From IMG/VR virus record IMGVR_UViG_3300005329_000022, positions 1 to 31,048 of that record: a stretch of 31,048 bases of DNA; one strand, 5' to 3'. Below are positions 17,201 through 24,209 of this stretch, piece after piece. The DNA is from a virus. The notes below the pieces were generated by a model that was not told the DNA's origin, did no database searches, and was given only the letters and a program-made list of their open reading frames with translations. The translations under genes and the position numbers were made by a program. Position 1 is the first letter of the stretch; each line of letters begins with the position of its first letter.

Positions 17201-20200
17201 CGTTCGTCGGCAGCCTCGACCTCAAAGGCCTAAAGCTGGTGAACACCACCTTCGGCAAGGCTATCGGCGACAAGCTCCTCGAGAACTTCGCCAGGGTGGC
17301 GATGGAGAGCGGCGGCTCAGCGCTCCACTTCGCTCACCTCTCGGGCGACGAATTCGCGATCAAGGGAGACGACCGCGCGGCCCTCGACGAGTTCATTCAA
17401 GATCTTAGCGATGCGCTGAGGGGTCCGGGGACAGCCCTCTTTGCGCCGCTCGCCGGAAGGTCTTACATTGTGCGCAGTGAATTCCGCTCAGGCATCGGAG
17501 AGAAGAGCTATGGCGCCGCCGATCAAGCCCTCAACCGTGGGAAGCGCGCCGAACCTGGAGGGGGCGGAGGAAGTCTCGCTGGAGCAATTCCACAAACTGG
17601 TGGCCGAGTCGGGGCAGAAACCCGACTCGGTTCAGATGCTGCATCGAGGGCGAGTGCTCTGGAGCAGCGACGAGCCCGCGCTCAAGCCAGGGGAGTACAG
17701 CCGCAGGCGTTCGTTGATCGACCGGCAGATCGAGCTGGAGGAGTCGGACAAGCGCCTGCAGGCAGCACTGGAAGCGCTGGACAACTCCTAGAAGACACGT
17801 CGTTCGAGACCTCCGAGCTCGACGCGCAACTCGAAGCTGATCAGAAGGTCGCAGCGGAGAGCCGCGCTCGGGCCGAAGCTTTCGTCGGCCGGATGAAGAA
17901 CCCGGCGAAGAAGGCGCTCGCCGAGAAAGAGCTACTTTACGCGCTCGGCGAGTCGGAAGAGCGCCCGGTCGGGGCGACTCCCGAAGAGCAGAAGGCGCTC
18001 GACGTGGTGCGGAAGGAGTTGGCGAACCGCTACGGCATCGCCCGCGACTTCTCGTTCGACGAAGGCGGTCGCTCGCTCGAGAAGAAGATGGGCGGCCGCG
18101 GCCGCAAGGCCGGCGGCGACCTCGCTGCACGCATGGCCCAGAAGGCCGGCGTCGGCCTCACCGGCAACGCTGCCGACTTCCACGCCTCGAGGAAGAAGGG
18201 CGGGAAGATGGTCTTCGCTGGCGAGCCCAGCGCGCCCCGCGGGTGGACTGAGCTTTTGAACAAGGCGCAGAAGCGGGTGATCCGCATTGCCCTGACGAAG
18301 AGCCAGGACATGTCGACGTTCCTACACGAGACGGGGCACGTGTTCCTCGAACTGATGGGCGACCTGGCCGACCTCGAGGGCGCGCCCGCTCGCGTGCGTG
18401 ACGACTACTCCACCGCGCTGCAGTGGCTGGGCGCAGAGAACCGCTCGGGCATCACCCGCGAGATGCACGAGAAGTGGGCGCGCGGCTTCGAGCGCTACCT
18501 CATGGAGGGCAAGGCGCCTTCGACGAAGCTGGCCGGGGCATTCGAGCGCTTCAAGCTGTGGCTCCGCGAGGTGTACCGGAACATCAGTGCCCTGAACGTC
18601 GAGCTCAGCGACGACATTCGAGGCGTGTTCGACCGGCTGCTCGCCACCGACCGCGAGCTCGAGCGGGCCCGCGCGAAGATGGGCATCGACCGACCGCTCG
18701 CCCGCGACATCCTCGGCATGACGCTCGAGCAGTTCCAGGAGTACCTAGACCTGCGGGAGAAGGCGGCGACGCACGCGGCCCGGCAGGCCGAGCTCACCGC
18801 CCTGAAAGACCGGCTCCGCGAGAACGAGCAGTGGTGGAAGGACGAGTACAAGAAGGAGCTCGAGGCGGCCGAGGCGGAGTGGGAGGGGTTGCCGGCGCGG
18901 CTTGCGCAGCTGGTGCTCCAGGGCAAGGGCGAACTCTGGGGTGGCACCACGACGGCCGTGGTGCTGCAGCGCGACGAGGTGGTCGCCGCGGTCGGGCCCG
19001 AGAACGCGAAGAAGTTCCGCACGTCGCAAGAAGGAGCGAGCCCCGACGAGGTGGCTGGCGAGCTCTTCCAGACCTTCAAGACCGGCGCGCAGATGCTCGA
19101 CGCCATCGTCCACCTTCCCGACAAAGCGAAGTGGTCGAAGGCCTTCGCGTACGAGCGCATGGCCGAGAAGCACGGCGACATTCTCGCGGAGCGGCTGCGG
19201 CTGGCCGACGAAGTGAGCAAAGGCCTGCACGGCGACATGACGCTGCAGGTGCTCGAGCGCGAGCTCGGTGCGCTCTACGCCCGCGTGCCGGGAGAGTTGG
19301 GCATCACCCGGGCGCCACCGGTGGCCACGCTCCAGCTCGCCGCGCGGAAGATGGTCGAGCGGCGCGCCGTCGGGCGTCTCGACCCAGGCGCTACGCTCAC
19401 CGCCGAGCGACAGGCGGCGCAGGCAGCGATGCGCGCTGCGGCCAAGGGGAACTACGCCGAGGCTCTGCTGCAGAAAGAGCGGCAGCTGCTGAATATGTTC
19501 GCGTGGCGATTCCTCACCGAGGCCCGCGAGGAGCGCGACGCGTTCGTCGAGCTCGCCTCGAAGCTGGCCAGCGACAAGGGGCTCGCGCGGTTGGGCAAGG
19601 GTCGACCGGTGTACCGCGACGGGGTCGCCTCGCTGCTCGCGAAGCTCGGGTTCGCTGATGAGCCCGAGGACGCCCCGTCGCTGGGCGAGGTGGTGCAGGC
19701 CATGGCGACCGACGGTGCGACGGTGATGTTCGACGAGCCCGCGCTGACGAAGCTCCTCGCGAAGCCGATGGACTGGAGGGCCCTCACCGTTGCCCAGATG
19801 CGCCAGGTGGTCGACGCGCTGAAGAACATCAGGGGTGCGGCGAACGCGAAGGCGCAGGTCATCGTCGACGGGAAGCGCTTCGACAAGGCGACCATCGTGG
19901 GCGAAATCGTGATGAACGCCCCGAATCTGCCGCCCCTGCCTCCGATGCCCTCGAGTCGGGAGGCGATGACCGGCGGGGAGAAGGCGAAGAGCTGGGTCGC
20001 CAGCGCCGACGGCAGCCTGCTGCGCATCGAGACGATGATCGATTGGCTCGCCGGCGGCGACATGAAGTCCATCTGGTACCGCGCGCTGATGAAGCCCATG
20101 CAGGAAGCGAAGGCGCGCGAGGCTGACGTTCTGAAGGCGACCATCAAGCCGATCATCGAGGCCTTCGAGAAGGTGCCGGCAAAGGTGCGCAAGCGCTTCA

Positions 20201-22041
20201 TGGAGAAGGTCGACGGGCGCGCGCTCTTCCCCGACCACGAGGTCGCGCTCGACCAGGCGCTCGAGCCTCCCACCCGGCGCTTCGAACTCCTGATGATGGC
20301 GCTCAACGCGGGCAACGAGTCGAACCTCGTGCGCCTGCTCGAGGGGCGGAACATCACCATGCCGCAGTTGCAGGCGGCGATCGACCTGCTGACGAAGGAA
20401 GAGCTCGACTGGGTGCAGAGCATCTGGAACGCCTCTGAGAGCCTGTGGCCTCAAGCGGCTGAGCTCGAGGAACGCGACACCGGCCTCCGCCCGGAGAAGC
20501 TCGAGCTCCGGGCGCTGCACACGAAACATGGCACCTACGTCGGCGGGTACTTCCCGGCGGTGTACGACCGGCGCGTCGAGGCAGCGGGCGAGCGGCAGGC
20601 GGCGAACCAGCTCGCCGACCTGATGGACCCCAGCTTCACCCGGCCCGGCACGGCGCGCAGCCACCTCAAGAGCCGCGTCGACGGCTTCACCGGGGCAATC
20701 AGCCTGTCACCCGGCACCATCGCTCGCTCGCTCGGCCAGGTCGCGCACGACATCGCCTACCGCGAGGCGGTGAAGTCGGTGGGAAATCTGATTCTCGACC
20801 CCGAAGTGCAGGCAGAGCTCGGCCGGCGGCTGGGCGACGAGCGCCGGCAGCAGTTCCTCCAATGGGTGAAGGACATCGGCTCGATGCGCGGGGCGGAAGG
20901 CTCGGCGCACGCCAGCGCCCTGACCTCCCTCGTGAAGGCACTGCGCGGAAACACCATCACTGCGGTGCTCGGCTACTCGGTGCCGACCGCTGCAGGCGAC
21001 CTCGCGAACCTGGTCGCCATTCTCCCGCGCACCGGGCTGAAGGTGAGCCACTGGGCGGCAGGCCTGCTCGAGTTCTTCACCTCGCCAAAGCAGGCCATCG
21101 CCATGGCTGAGGGGCTGTCGGGCGAGCTCCGCACCCGGCGCGACCAGCTACAGCGCGACTTCAAGAACCAGGTGAGAGACCTCACCGCCTCGGGCCCGCT
21201 GTCCCGCGGGCCGCTCGCGTGGCTCAAGGACCACGCCTTTGCGTTCATGGAGTTCACCGACCTGATCACCTCCACGCCCATCTGGATGGGCGCGTACCGA
21301 CAGGCGCTCGCCGAAGGGAAGAGCCAGAAAGACGCGGTGGAGTTCGCTGACGCTCTGGTGCGCCGCAACTTCCCGGGGCACTCGCCCGTCGACCAGGCGG
21401 CGGTGCTGCGGGACCGCGGCTTCATCGGCTCCTCGCTGATGTTCTACGGGTACTTCAACGTGCTCTACAACGGCATGCGCGACCTCGGGCATCAGCTCTC
21501 CATGAGCGACAGCACGCTCGAGCGCGTGAAGCTCGGCGGCCGCATGCTCGCCTTCATGAGCGCGGCGGTGGTGCTGTCGGAGCTGCTCTCGGGCCGCGGG
21601 CGCGAGGACGACGAGGAGTGGTCGCAGTGGTACCTCCGCAAGCTGCTCGTCGGCAGCGCGGCGTCGGTGCCGTTCGGCGGCGACATCGCGACGGCCATCG
21701 AGCAGAAGGCGCTCGGGAAGCACGCGAACCCGCGACAGAGCGGGCTCGTGGCGGCGGCGACCGCGGTGGGCACGAGCGGGTGGGACCTCGCCGAGCAGGT
21801 GGCTGCGGCGCTCAAGGGCGAGGGCGACCTGGCCGAGGCCGAGAAGAAGCTCGACGCCTTCATGCGGAACCTTGGGCCAATTCACGGCCTGCCCGTGTCG
21901 CAGCCGGCGCGCACCGCGGGGTACCTGAAAGACCTGCTCGAGGGCGACGTCCAAGCGGAGAACCCTGGCGACGTGCTCGGCGGACTCCTCTACGGCCAGC
22001 GCGAAAGGCAGCCGGCGAACCTGTTTGCACCGGCCCGGTAA
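14260..22041 (+). CDS. Giant multidomain internal virion / ejection protein (T7 gp16 position), 2593 aa
   Basis: About twice the size of T7 gp16 (1318) and in its place. Seen in order: a repeated DVDALL motif near residues 8 and 26; Gly/Ala-rich helices that could insert in membranes (about 328-347 and 512-530); a degenerate GGDEF-like domain (about 780-905, DPVTGLGNRRAW, SGTNF); a second GGDEF-like domain (about 975-1098, SGDEF at 1028-1032); a low-complexity linker that overlaps another reading frame; a zincin-like domain (HETGH, 1356-1360); long coiled coils (about 1470-1545); and an apolar C-terminal region (from about 2130) resembling the LPD38 part of large phage polyvalent proteins. 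No lytic transglycosylase motif was seen. By family logic it is packaged in the head core and enters the cell before the DNA. Enzyme activities are inference. Confidence 0.85.
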   Translation: MPVTADDVDALLAEPAPTAPATTAADVDALLDEGAPATQAPAPTYKYAAGSTAVHLVAPGQQYPDQPTYELSEEEATRASKIRSIFKAGWVSNPDEEAAVLNLAKQTGMSRDTVRPQLKPLEQTWFEANFDEVKWMRAHPELARWMLENPEVGPVVVRDKKVNALMRAWRWWDDATAQPWDFDADEFEKLRAEGLSPGAAFTELKEQRAAVRDAPQKEVLVDDEKAKALREQGWVDVGGGFVIPSAFAIAGARAGEAWDRFKLSRAGYELMLANQRGDTEAASDLEGRIHDLRVTSVRRDYNEGEVGQVLSMMTEAAASTAYGLKEGVSLGATAGAAAGLGTLVATRNPKAALDAGLKVGSLFGKAGAVKGTFELEAGGDYLDLLGSKRDDGSEVDEPTARAAATISGAIKSMIEFASWGPMLKSFGPLGEAVRLGEAKAIAQALARSQSFQQTLRTVGKNWLEAAATEGGEEFLQDAVEQAVKYIAQSSDPTVRGFREKYNPTQGAEALTTGAIGGVGLAGAGSVATLTFDTYAMARARARGEDVKAVLALADGPAVAAAPDAVAKLIEQTSGQGGPAITALHVDAGAFVRYFQDAKADVNEAAKALMGEDGPRRVQEAVATGGRIEVPIGEYLKSWGGTKVAEALAKDTATDAGALTVAQLDAMEKRADELAKENTPAETGGEQLWLDAVEGQLAAVQGEGKAAARKQVALLRAFVRTQAEVFGRSADKLFGDLALSVMSGDETALGGTRLFQEQQSPEASQVLSERARTLSPADRARELYRDPVTGLGNRRAWDETKHPAGSQVAVITSPDVKAINDDVQGGHDTANALLRHIGQAVGQFDPTAARSGTNFLIHVNGQEGLAAALEQIRSALPDSRLSVDGALGENLDKAFEKLDTETEAKRKAGALPARGKTNVDLTNLPELEKRFAQQPLELGLPEDLVSKAGNLELGAFFKEAYLDKSMPGVLSKTGFDAVGDRAFVGSLDLKGLKLVNTTFGKAIGDKLLENFARVAMESGGSALHFAHLSGDEFAIKGDDRAALDEFIQDLSDALRGPGTALFAPLAGRSYIVRSEFRSGIGEKSYGAADQALNRGKRAEPGGGGGSLAGAIPQTGGRVGAETRLGSDAASRASALEQRRARAQARGVQPQAFVDRPADRAGGVGQAPAGSTGSAGQLLEDTSFETSELDAQLEADQKVAAESRARAEAFVGRMKNPAKKALAEKELLYALGESEERPVGATPEEQKALDVVRKELANRYGIARDFSFDEGGRSLEKKMGGRGRKAGGDLAARMAQKAGVGLTGNAADFHASRKKGGKMVFAGEPSAPRGWTELLNKAQKRVIRIALTKSQDMSTFLHETGHVFLELMGDLADLEGAPARVRDDYSTALQWLGAENRSGITREMHEKWARGFERYLMEGKAPSTKLAGAFERFKLWLREVYRNISALNVELSDDIRGVFDRLLATDRELERARAKMGIDRPLARDILGMTLEQFQEYLDLREKAATHAARQAELTALKDRLRENEQWWKDEYKKELEAAEAEWEGLPARLAQLVLQGKGELWGGTTTAVVLQRDEVVAAVGPENAKKFRTSQEGASPDEVAGELFQTFKTGAQMLDAIVHLPDKAKWSKAFAYERMAEKHGDILAERLRLADEVSKGLHGDMTLQVLERELGALYARVPGELGITRAPPVATLQLAARKMVERRAVGRLDPGATLTAERQAAQAAMRAAAKGNYAEALLQKERQLLNMFAWRFLTEAREERDAFVELASKLASDKGLARLGKGRPVYRDGVASLLAKLGFADEPEDAPSLGEVVQAMATDGATVMFDEPALTKLLAKPMDWRALTVAQMRQVVDALKNIRGAANAKAQVIVDGKRFDKATIVGEIVMNAPNLPPLPPMPSSREAMTGGEKAKSWVASADGSLLRIETMIDWLAGGDMKSIWYRALMKPMQEAKAREADVLKATIKPIIEAFEKVPAKVRKRFMEKVDGRALFPDHEVALDQALEPPTRRFELLMMALNAGNESNLVRLLEGRNITMPQLQAAIDLLTKEELDWVQSIWNASESLWPQAAELEERDTGLRPEKLELRALHTKHGTYVGGYFPAVYDRRVEAAGERQAANQLADLMDPSFTRPGTARSHLKSRVDGFTGAISLSPGTIARSLGQVAHDIAYREAVKSVGNLILDPEVQAELGRRLGDERRQQFLQWVKDIGSMRGAEGSAHASALTSLVKALRGNTITAVLGYSVPTAAGDLANLVAILPRTGLKVSHWAAGLLEFFTSPKQAIAMAEGLSGELRTRRDQLQRDFKNQVRDLTASGPLSRGPLAWLKDHAFAFMEFTDLITSTPIWMGAYRQALAEGKSQKDAVEFADALVRRNFPGHSPVDQAAVLRDRGFIGSSLMFYGYFNVLYNGMRDLGHQLSMSDSTLERVKLGGRMLAFMSAAVVLSELLSGRGREDDEEWSQWYLRKLLVGSAASVPFGGDIATAIEQKALGKHANPRQSGLVAAATAVGTSGWDLAEQVAAALKGEGDLAEAEKKLDAFMRNLGPIHGLPVSQPARTAGYLKDLLEGDVQAENPGDVLGGLLYGQRERQPANLFAPAR
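16597..16980 (+). other. Degenerate GGDEF-like domain 1 (within giant protein)
   Basis: Residues 785-796 read DPVTGLGNRRAW, the classic opening of GGDEF domains. SPDVKAINDDVQGGHDTANALLRHIG follows in two halves (SPDVKAINDD, then GHDTANALLRHIG), matching the metal- and guanine-binding segment, but the first metal Asp is replaced. The signature loop is SGTNF (850-854) instead of GGDEF. The fold is probably kept while cyclase activity is probably lost. Confidence 0.65.
17182..17553 (+). other. GGDEF-like domain 2 with SGDEF signature (within giant protein)
   Basis: The segment SLDLKGLKLVN holds D987 and N995, and GD at 1003-1004 follows; these align with the metal Asp and the two guanine contacts of diguanylate cyclases. 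SGDEF at 1028-1032 keeps the G-D-E-F part of the signature. The closing SGIGEKSYGAADQALNRGKR matches the usual SIG...AD.AL..AK end. There is no RxxD inhibitory site before the signature. Activity is possible but unproven. Confidence 0.7.
17510..17791 (+). CDS. Overprinted gene inside the giant ejection-protein gene, 93 aa (hypothetical)
   Basis: This frame is +1 relative to the giant gene. The ATG at 17510 has GGAG at 17497-17500 with nine bases between, and the stop is TAG at 17789-17791. The protein looks like a normal globular or helical one: EEVSLEQFHKLVAESG, a short beta-like HRGRVLWSS and a charged C-terminal helix (RQIELEESDKRLQAALEAL). By my count about 85% of its codons end in G or C, as in true genes here, whereas the giant frame over the same bases drops to about half and reads as Gly/Ala/Arg/Gln low complexity. 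That pattern points to selection on this frame. No family is recognised and no membrane segment is seen. A TTG at 17441 could extend it. Confidence 0.65.
   Translation: MAPPIKPSTVGSAPNLEGAEEVSLEQFHKLVAESGQKPDSVQMLHRGRVLWSSDEPALKPGEYSRRRSLIDRQIELEESDKRLQAALEALDNS
18289..18660 (+). other. Zincin-like metallopeptidase domain (within giant protein)
   Basis: STFLHETGHVFLE places HETGH at residues 1356-1360, the HExxH zinc motif. About 50 residues later WARGFERYLMEGKAPS (E1411 in FERYL) offers a possible third ligand. The wording closely follows metallopeptidase-like domains common in very large phage and mobile-element proteins. The target is unknown. The alternative is a structural remnant, but the two His and the Glu are intact. 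Confidence 0.65.
20656..22038 (+). other. LPD38-like apolar C-terminal region (within giant protein)
   Basis: From about residue 2133 the sequence becomes richer in apolar helices (for example LAFMSAAVVLSELLSG near 2430), with conserved-looking phrases such as MFYGYFNVLYNGMRDL and VRRNFPGHSPVDQAA. These recall the domain named large polyvalent protein-associated domain 38, found at the ends of such proteins. A membrane-contact role during ejection is inferred. Confidence 0.5.
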
Positions 22042-22071
22042 GCGCCCGCGTACCCCCGCGGACCCACGCTT
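22042..22071 (+). promoter_or_regulatory. Bipartite promoter-like element, copy 4 (before tail fibre anchor)
   Basis: GCGCCCGCGTACCCCC at 22042-22057 begins directly after the giant gene's TAA. CACGCTT at 22065-22071 gives the 15-base spacing, and the GTG start at 22077 lies 12 bases from box 2. There is no Shine-Dalgarno sequence. It fills the whole intergenic gap. Confidence 0.62.
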
Positions 22072-22076
22072 CTTGC

Positions 22077-22730
22077 GTGTCCGTCACCGTCGAGACGAGC
22101 CAGGTCACCTACAACGGCAACGGCTTCGACACGGAGTTCTTCACGCTCTTCCCGTTCCTCGAGTCGGACGACCTGACCGTCGAGCAGCGCACCGGCACCG
22201 GGAACTGGAGCACGAAAACCGAGGGCGTCGACTACGCCGTCGATGGTGCTGGCGAGGACGAGGGCGGCATCGTGACGTTCACCGTCGCCCCGCCGAACGG
22301 CGACTCGGTGCGCATCACCCGCAACACCAACATCACGCAGACCGCCGACTTTCAGCCGCAGGGGCCCTTCCCCGTCGCGCGCCACGAAGACGCTCTCGAC
22401 AAGCTGACGCTCATTGCTCAGGACATCGAGCGAAGGGTTGATGTGCTCGAGGCTGGCGCAGTCGAGGTGACTCTCGCGGCCGCCCAAATCACCGACACCT
22501 TCACCGCGGCGGAGCCCATCGAAGACACCTTCCCACGGGTGGTCAGCTGCACCGGAACGCCTGCGTCGGTCATCCTCACGCGCATCGAGAACCTCTCGAC
22601 GCCGGGCGAGGTGCTCCCTGCGGAAGGGCTGCTCTGGGACACGCCGGCGGCCGGCTCCTTCACGGTGCAGCACCTCGAGGGGCTCACGCCCGGACAGCAG
22701 TACCGCGTTCGCTACCTCGTGCTCACGTAG
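22077..22730 (+). CDS. Tail fibre anchor protein (T7 gp17 N-terminal-like), 217 aa
   Basis: The first 130 residues fit the T7 tail fibre attachment domain: YNGNGFDTEFFTLFPFLESDDLTVEQ, seen as YNGNGFDTEF then TLFPFLESDDLTV, next GVDYAV, GGIVTF, a P-N-G-D turn, and ITRNTNITQTADF. It ends with LDKLTLIAQDIERRVDVLE, the usual coiled coil. A short beta-rich C-terminus with VRYLVLT replaces the long shaft and tip, so receptor binding probably falls to the following proteins that dock on it. The GTG at 22077 is chosen because the conserved domain starts there and the promoter-like element ends just before it. Confidence 0.85.
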   Translation: MSVTVETSQVTYNGNGFDTEFFTLFPFLESDDLTVEQRTGTGNWSTKTEGVDYAVDGAGEDEGGIVTFTVAPPNGDSVRITRNTNITQTADFQPQGPFPVARHEDALDKLTLIAQDIERRVDVLEAGAVEVTLAAAQITDTFTAAEPIEDTFPRVVSCTGTPASVILTRIENLSTPGEVLPAEGLLWDTPAAGSFTVQHLEGLTPGQQYRVRYLVLT

Positions 22731-22738
22731 GAGGCCTC

Positions 22739-24175
22739 ATGCGCCGAGTCGCCACCATCATTGTCTTTCTCATCGCATGCGCTGCCGCCGGCGACGTGCG
22801 ATGGAGGAACGGCGGGTCGACGCTCGGAACCGTCGTCGACGTGAACTGCGTGCGCGACGGCGGTCTGCTCTGCACACGAGACGCAGGCAGCGTCGGAGAC
22901 GTCCGGTGCATGGAGGCGTCGTCGACTGAGACCGGGTGCGTGACGCTCGGAGCTCAGACGTGGCTTGGCGACAAGACCGTCGTGGGCACGGTGAAGGCCA
23001 CGGTGCTCGATGGCGGTGTCGCAGCAGTCGGCTCAATGGACCTGCGGGCCAACACCTTCACTGGCCTGTCGACTTCAAGCTCGCTGACCATTCAGAGCAA
23101 CACCAGCGCCAGCACCACAACCAACACTGTCGCCGCCATGACCTTTAAGCTCGGCGCGAACATCGGCGGAGACCTGGGGTGGCGCTTCGAAGACAGTTCT
23201 GGCACGAAACGATTCGGAGTCACCGGGACGGGCACGGTGTACGCCCGCACGATGGTGACGGACGACGGTGCGGCGACGGCTACCGGCGAGAGCTTCTCAG
23301 TGCTGGTCGGCACCGGCGGCGCGTCGTCAGGAGCGACACCGGCCGGCGCTGGCGGCACTGCGCTCTATAGCTCTGGAGCTGGAGGGTCGTCGGCAGGGAG
23401 CGCGGCTGCTGGTAACGGTGGGCAGCTCACCATTCTTTCGGGCGCAGGAGGAAGCCCGAGCGGCGCCCAACCTGGTGGGTCCGGCGGAAACATTCTGATT
23501 CTCGCCGGCAACAACCGAGCTGGCGCGAGCGCGGCTGGCAACATCACCGTCACGGCCGGACCCGGCGCTCAAGCCACCGCTTCGCTCTCTCCTTCCGCTG
23601 GCGGCGCCGTGTCGATCTCGGGAGGAGCTGGCGGAGCCACCAGCTCCGGCACCGGCGAAGCCGGCGGAGCTGTCACGATTCGCGCAGGCACCGGCGGGAA
23701 CGGGGTCAGCGGCACATCTGGAGTGGGCGGCGATCTCACGCTCACGTCAGGCAACGCCGGAACCGCTGGCGTCTCCGGGGGCGCGAGCGGAAACGTGACG
23801 CTCGACACTGGGGCGGCGACAGGCGCGGCAACCAACGGCACCATGTCGCTCGGCACCACGAGCGCCAACTCCATCACCATTGGACGCTCCGGCAAGGCCG
23901 TAACGGTCAACGGCTACGGAGTCCTCACGACGCACGGCACCACGGTCCTTGCGGTCGAGAGCGGCGCTTCCGCGATGACCGCGAACGAGCTCGCCGTCAC
24001 CTTCGGCACCGCCTTCGGAGCTGCACCCGCCTGCACCTGCACACACGTGAACACGACGAACACCAACCCCTGCAACATCAAGTCAGGCAGCACGCCGACC
24101 ACCACCACCGTGACGTTCGCGGTGGCCTCGGGCGGCACCGACGTCGTCGACTGGATTTGCATCGGGACCCGGTAG
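22739..24175 (+). CDS. Gly-rich fibre-like protein with signal peptide, 478 aa
   Basis: GGAGG at 22730-22734 precedes the ATG. The N-terminus (MRR, apolar core, FLIACAAAG) is a signal peptide with a possible lipobox LIAC. Residues about 188-360 are a Gly/Ala/Ser/Thr shaft with recurring GGxLTI-SGAGG-type units, like polyglycine-helix or beta-helix adhesins. The last 80 residues form a Cys-containing cap (ACTCTH, NPC, WICIGTR) with the AVTFGTAFGAAPAC phrase common at the ends of phage fibre proteins. It follows the fibre anchor gene, so it is probably the receptor-binding fibre, but the export signal is unexpected for a virion protein. Confidence 0.75.
   Translation: MRRVATIIVFLIACAAAGDVRWRNGGSTLGTVVDVNCVRDGGLLCTRDAGSVGDVRCMEASSTETGCVTLGAQTWLGDKTVVGTVKATVLDGGVAAVGSMDLRANTFTGLSTSSSLTIQSNTSASTTTNTVAAMTFKLGANIGGDLGWRFEDSSGTKRFGVTGTGTVYARTMVTDDGAATATGESFSVLVGTGGASSGATPAGAGGTALYSSGAGGSSAGSAAAGNGGQLTILSGAGGSPSGAQPGGSGGNILILAGNNRAGASAAGNITVTAGPGAQATASLSPSAGGAVSISGGAGGATSSGTGEAGGAVTIRAGTGGNGVSGTSGVGGDLTLTSGNAGTAGVSGGASGNVTLDTGAATGAATNGTMSLGTTSANSITIGRSGKAVTVNGYGVLTTHGTTVLAVESGASAMTANELAVTFGTAFGAAPACTCTHVNTTNTNPCNIKSGSTPTTTTVTFAVASGGTDVVDWICIGTR
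23300..23815 (+). repeat. Imperfect Gly-rich coding repeats
   Basis: About 170 codons encode imperfect units of roughly 20-27 residues that alternate a short beta-like piece (QLTILSG, NILILAG, NITVTAG, AVSISGG, AVTIRAG, DLTLTSG, NVTLDTG) with a GG-rich turn. At least seven units can be counted. The DNA is diverged, so this is protein-level repetition rather than a recent tandem duplication. Confidence 0.75.
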
Positions 24176-24204
24176 CGCCCGCGTACCCCACGGGGACGAG
24201 CCTT
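24175..24204 (+). promoter_or_regulatory. Bipartite promoter-like element, copy 5 (before exported protein)
   Basis: GCGCCCGCGTACCCC at 24175-24189 starts on the last base of the previous TAG. Box 2 is the weaker GAGCCTT at 24198-24204, at the same 15-base spacing; the ATG at 24210 lies 12 bases from it. CCCCACGGGG at 24186-24195 is a small inverted repeat. There is no Shine-Dalgarno sequence. Confidence 0.58.
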
Positions 24205-24209
24205 TCCTC

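Noticed and set aside
14124-17273. Several minus-strand frames opposite the giant gene
   Set aside because: Ser/Ala/Arg-rich shadows; only the plus-strand inner frame at 17510 showed its own codon bias, start signal and natural-looking protein.
18745-20664. 639-codon minus-strand open frame opposite the giant gene
   Set aside because: It mirrors the G/C-rich third positions of the plus-strand gene, its composition is that of shadow sequence, and no ribosome site was seen.
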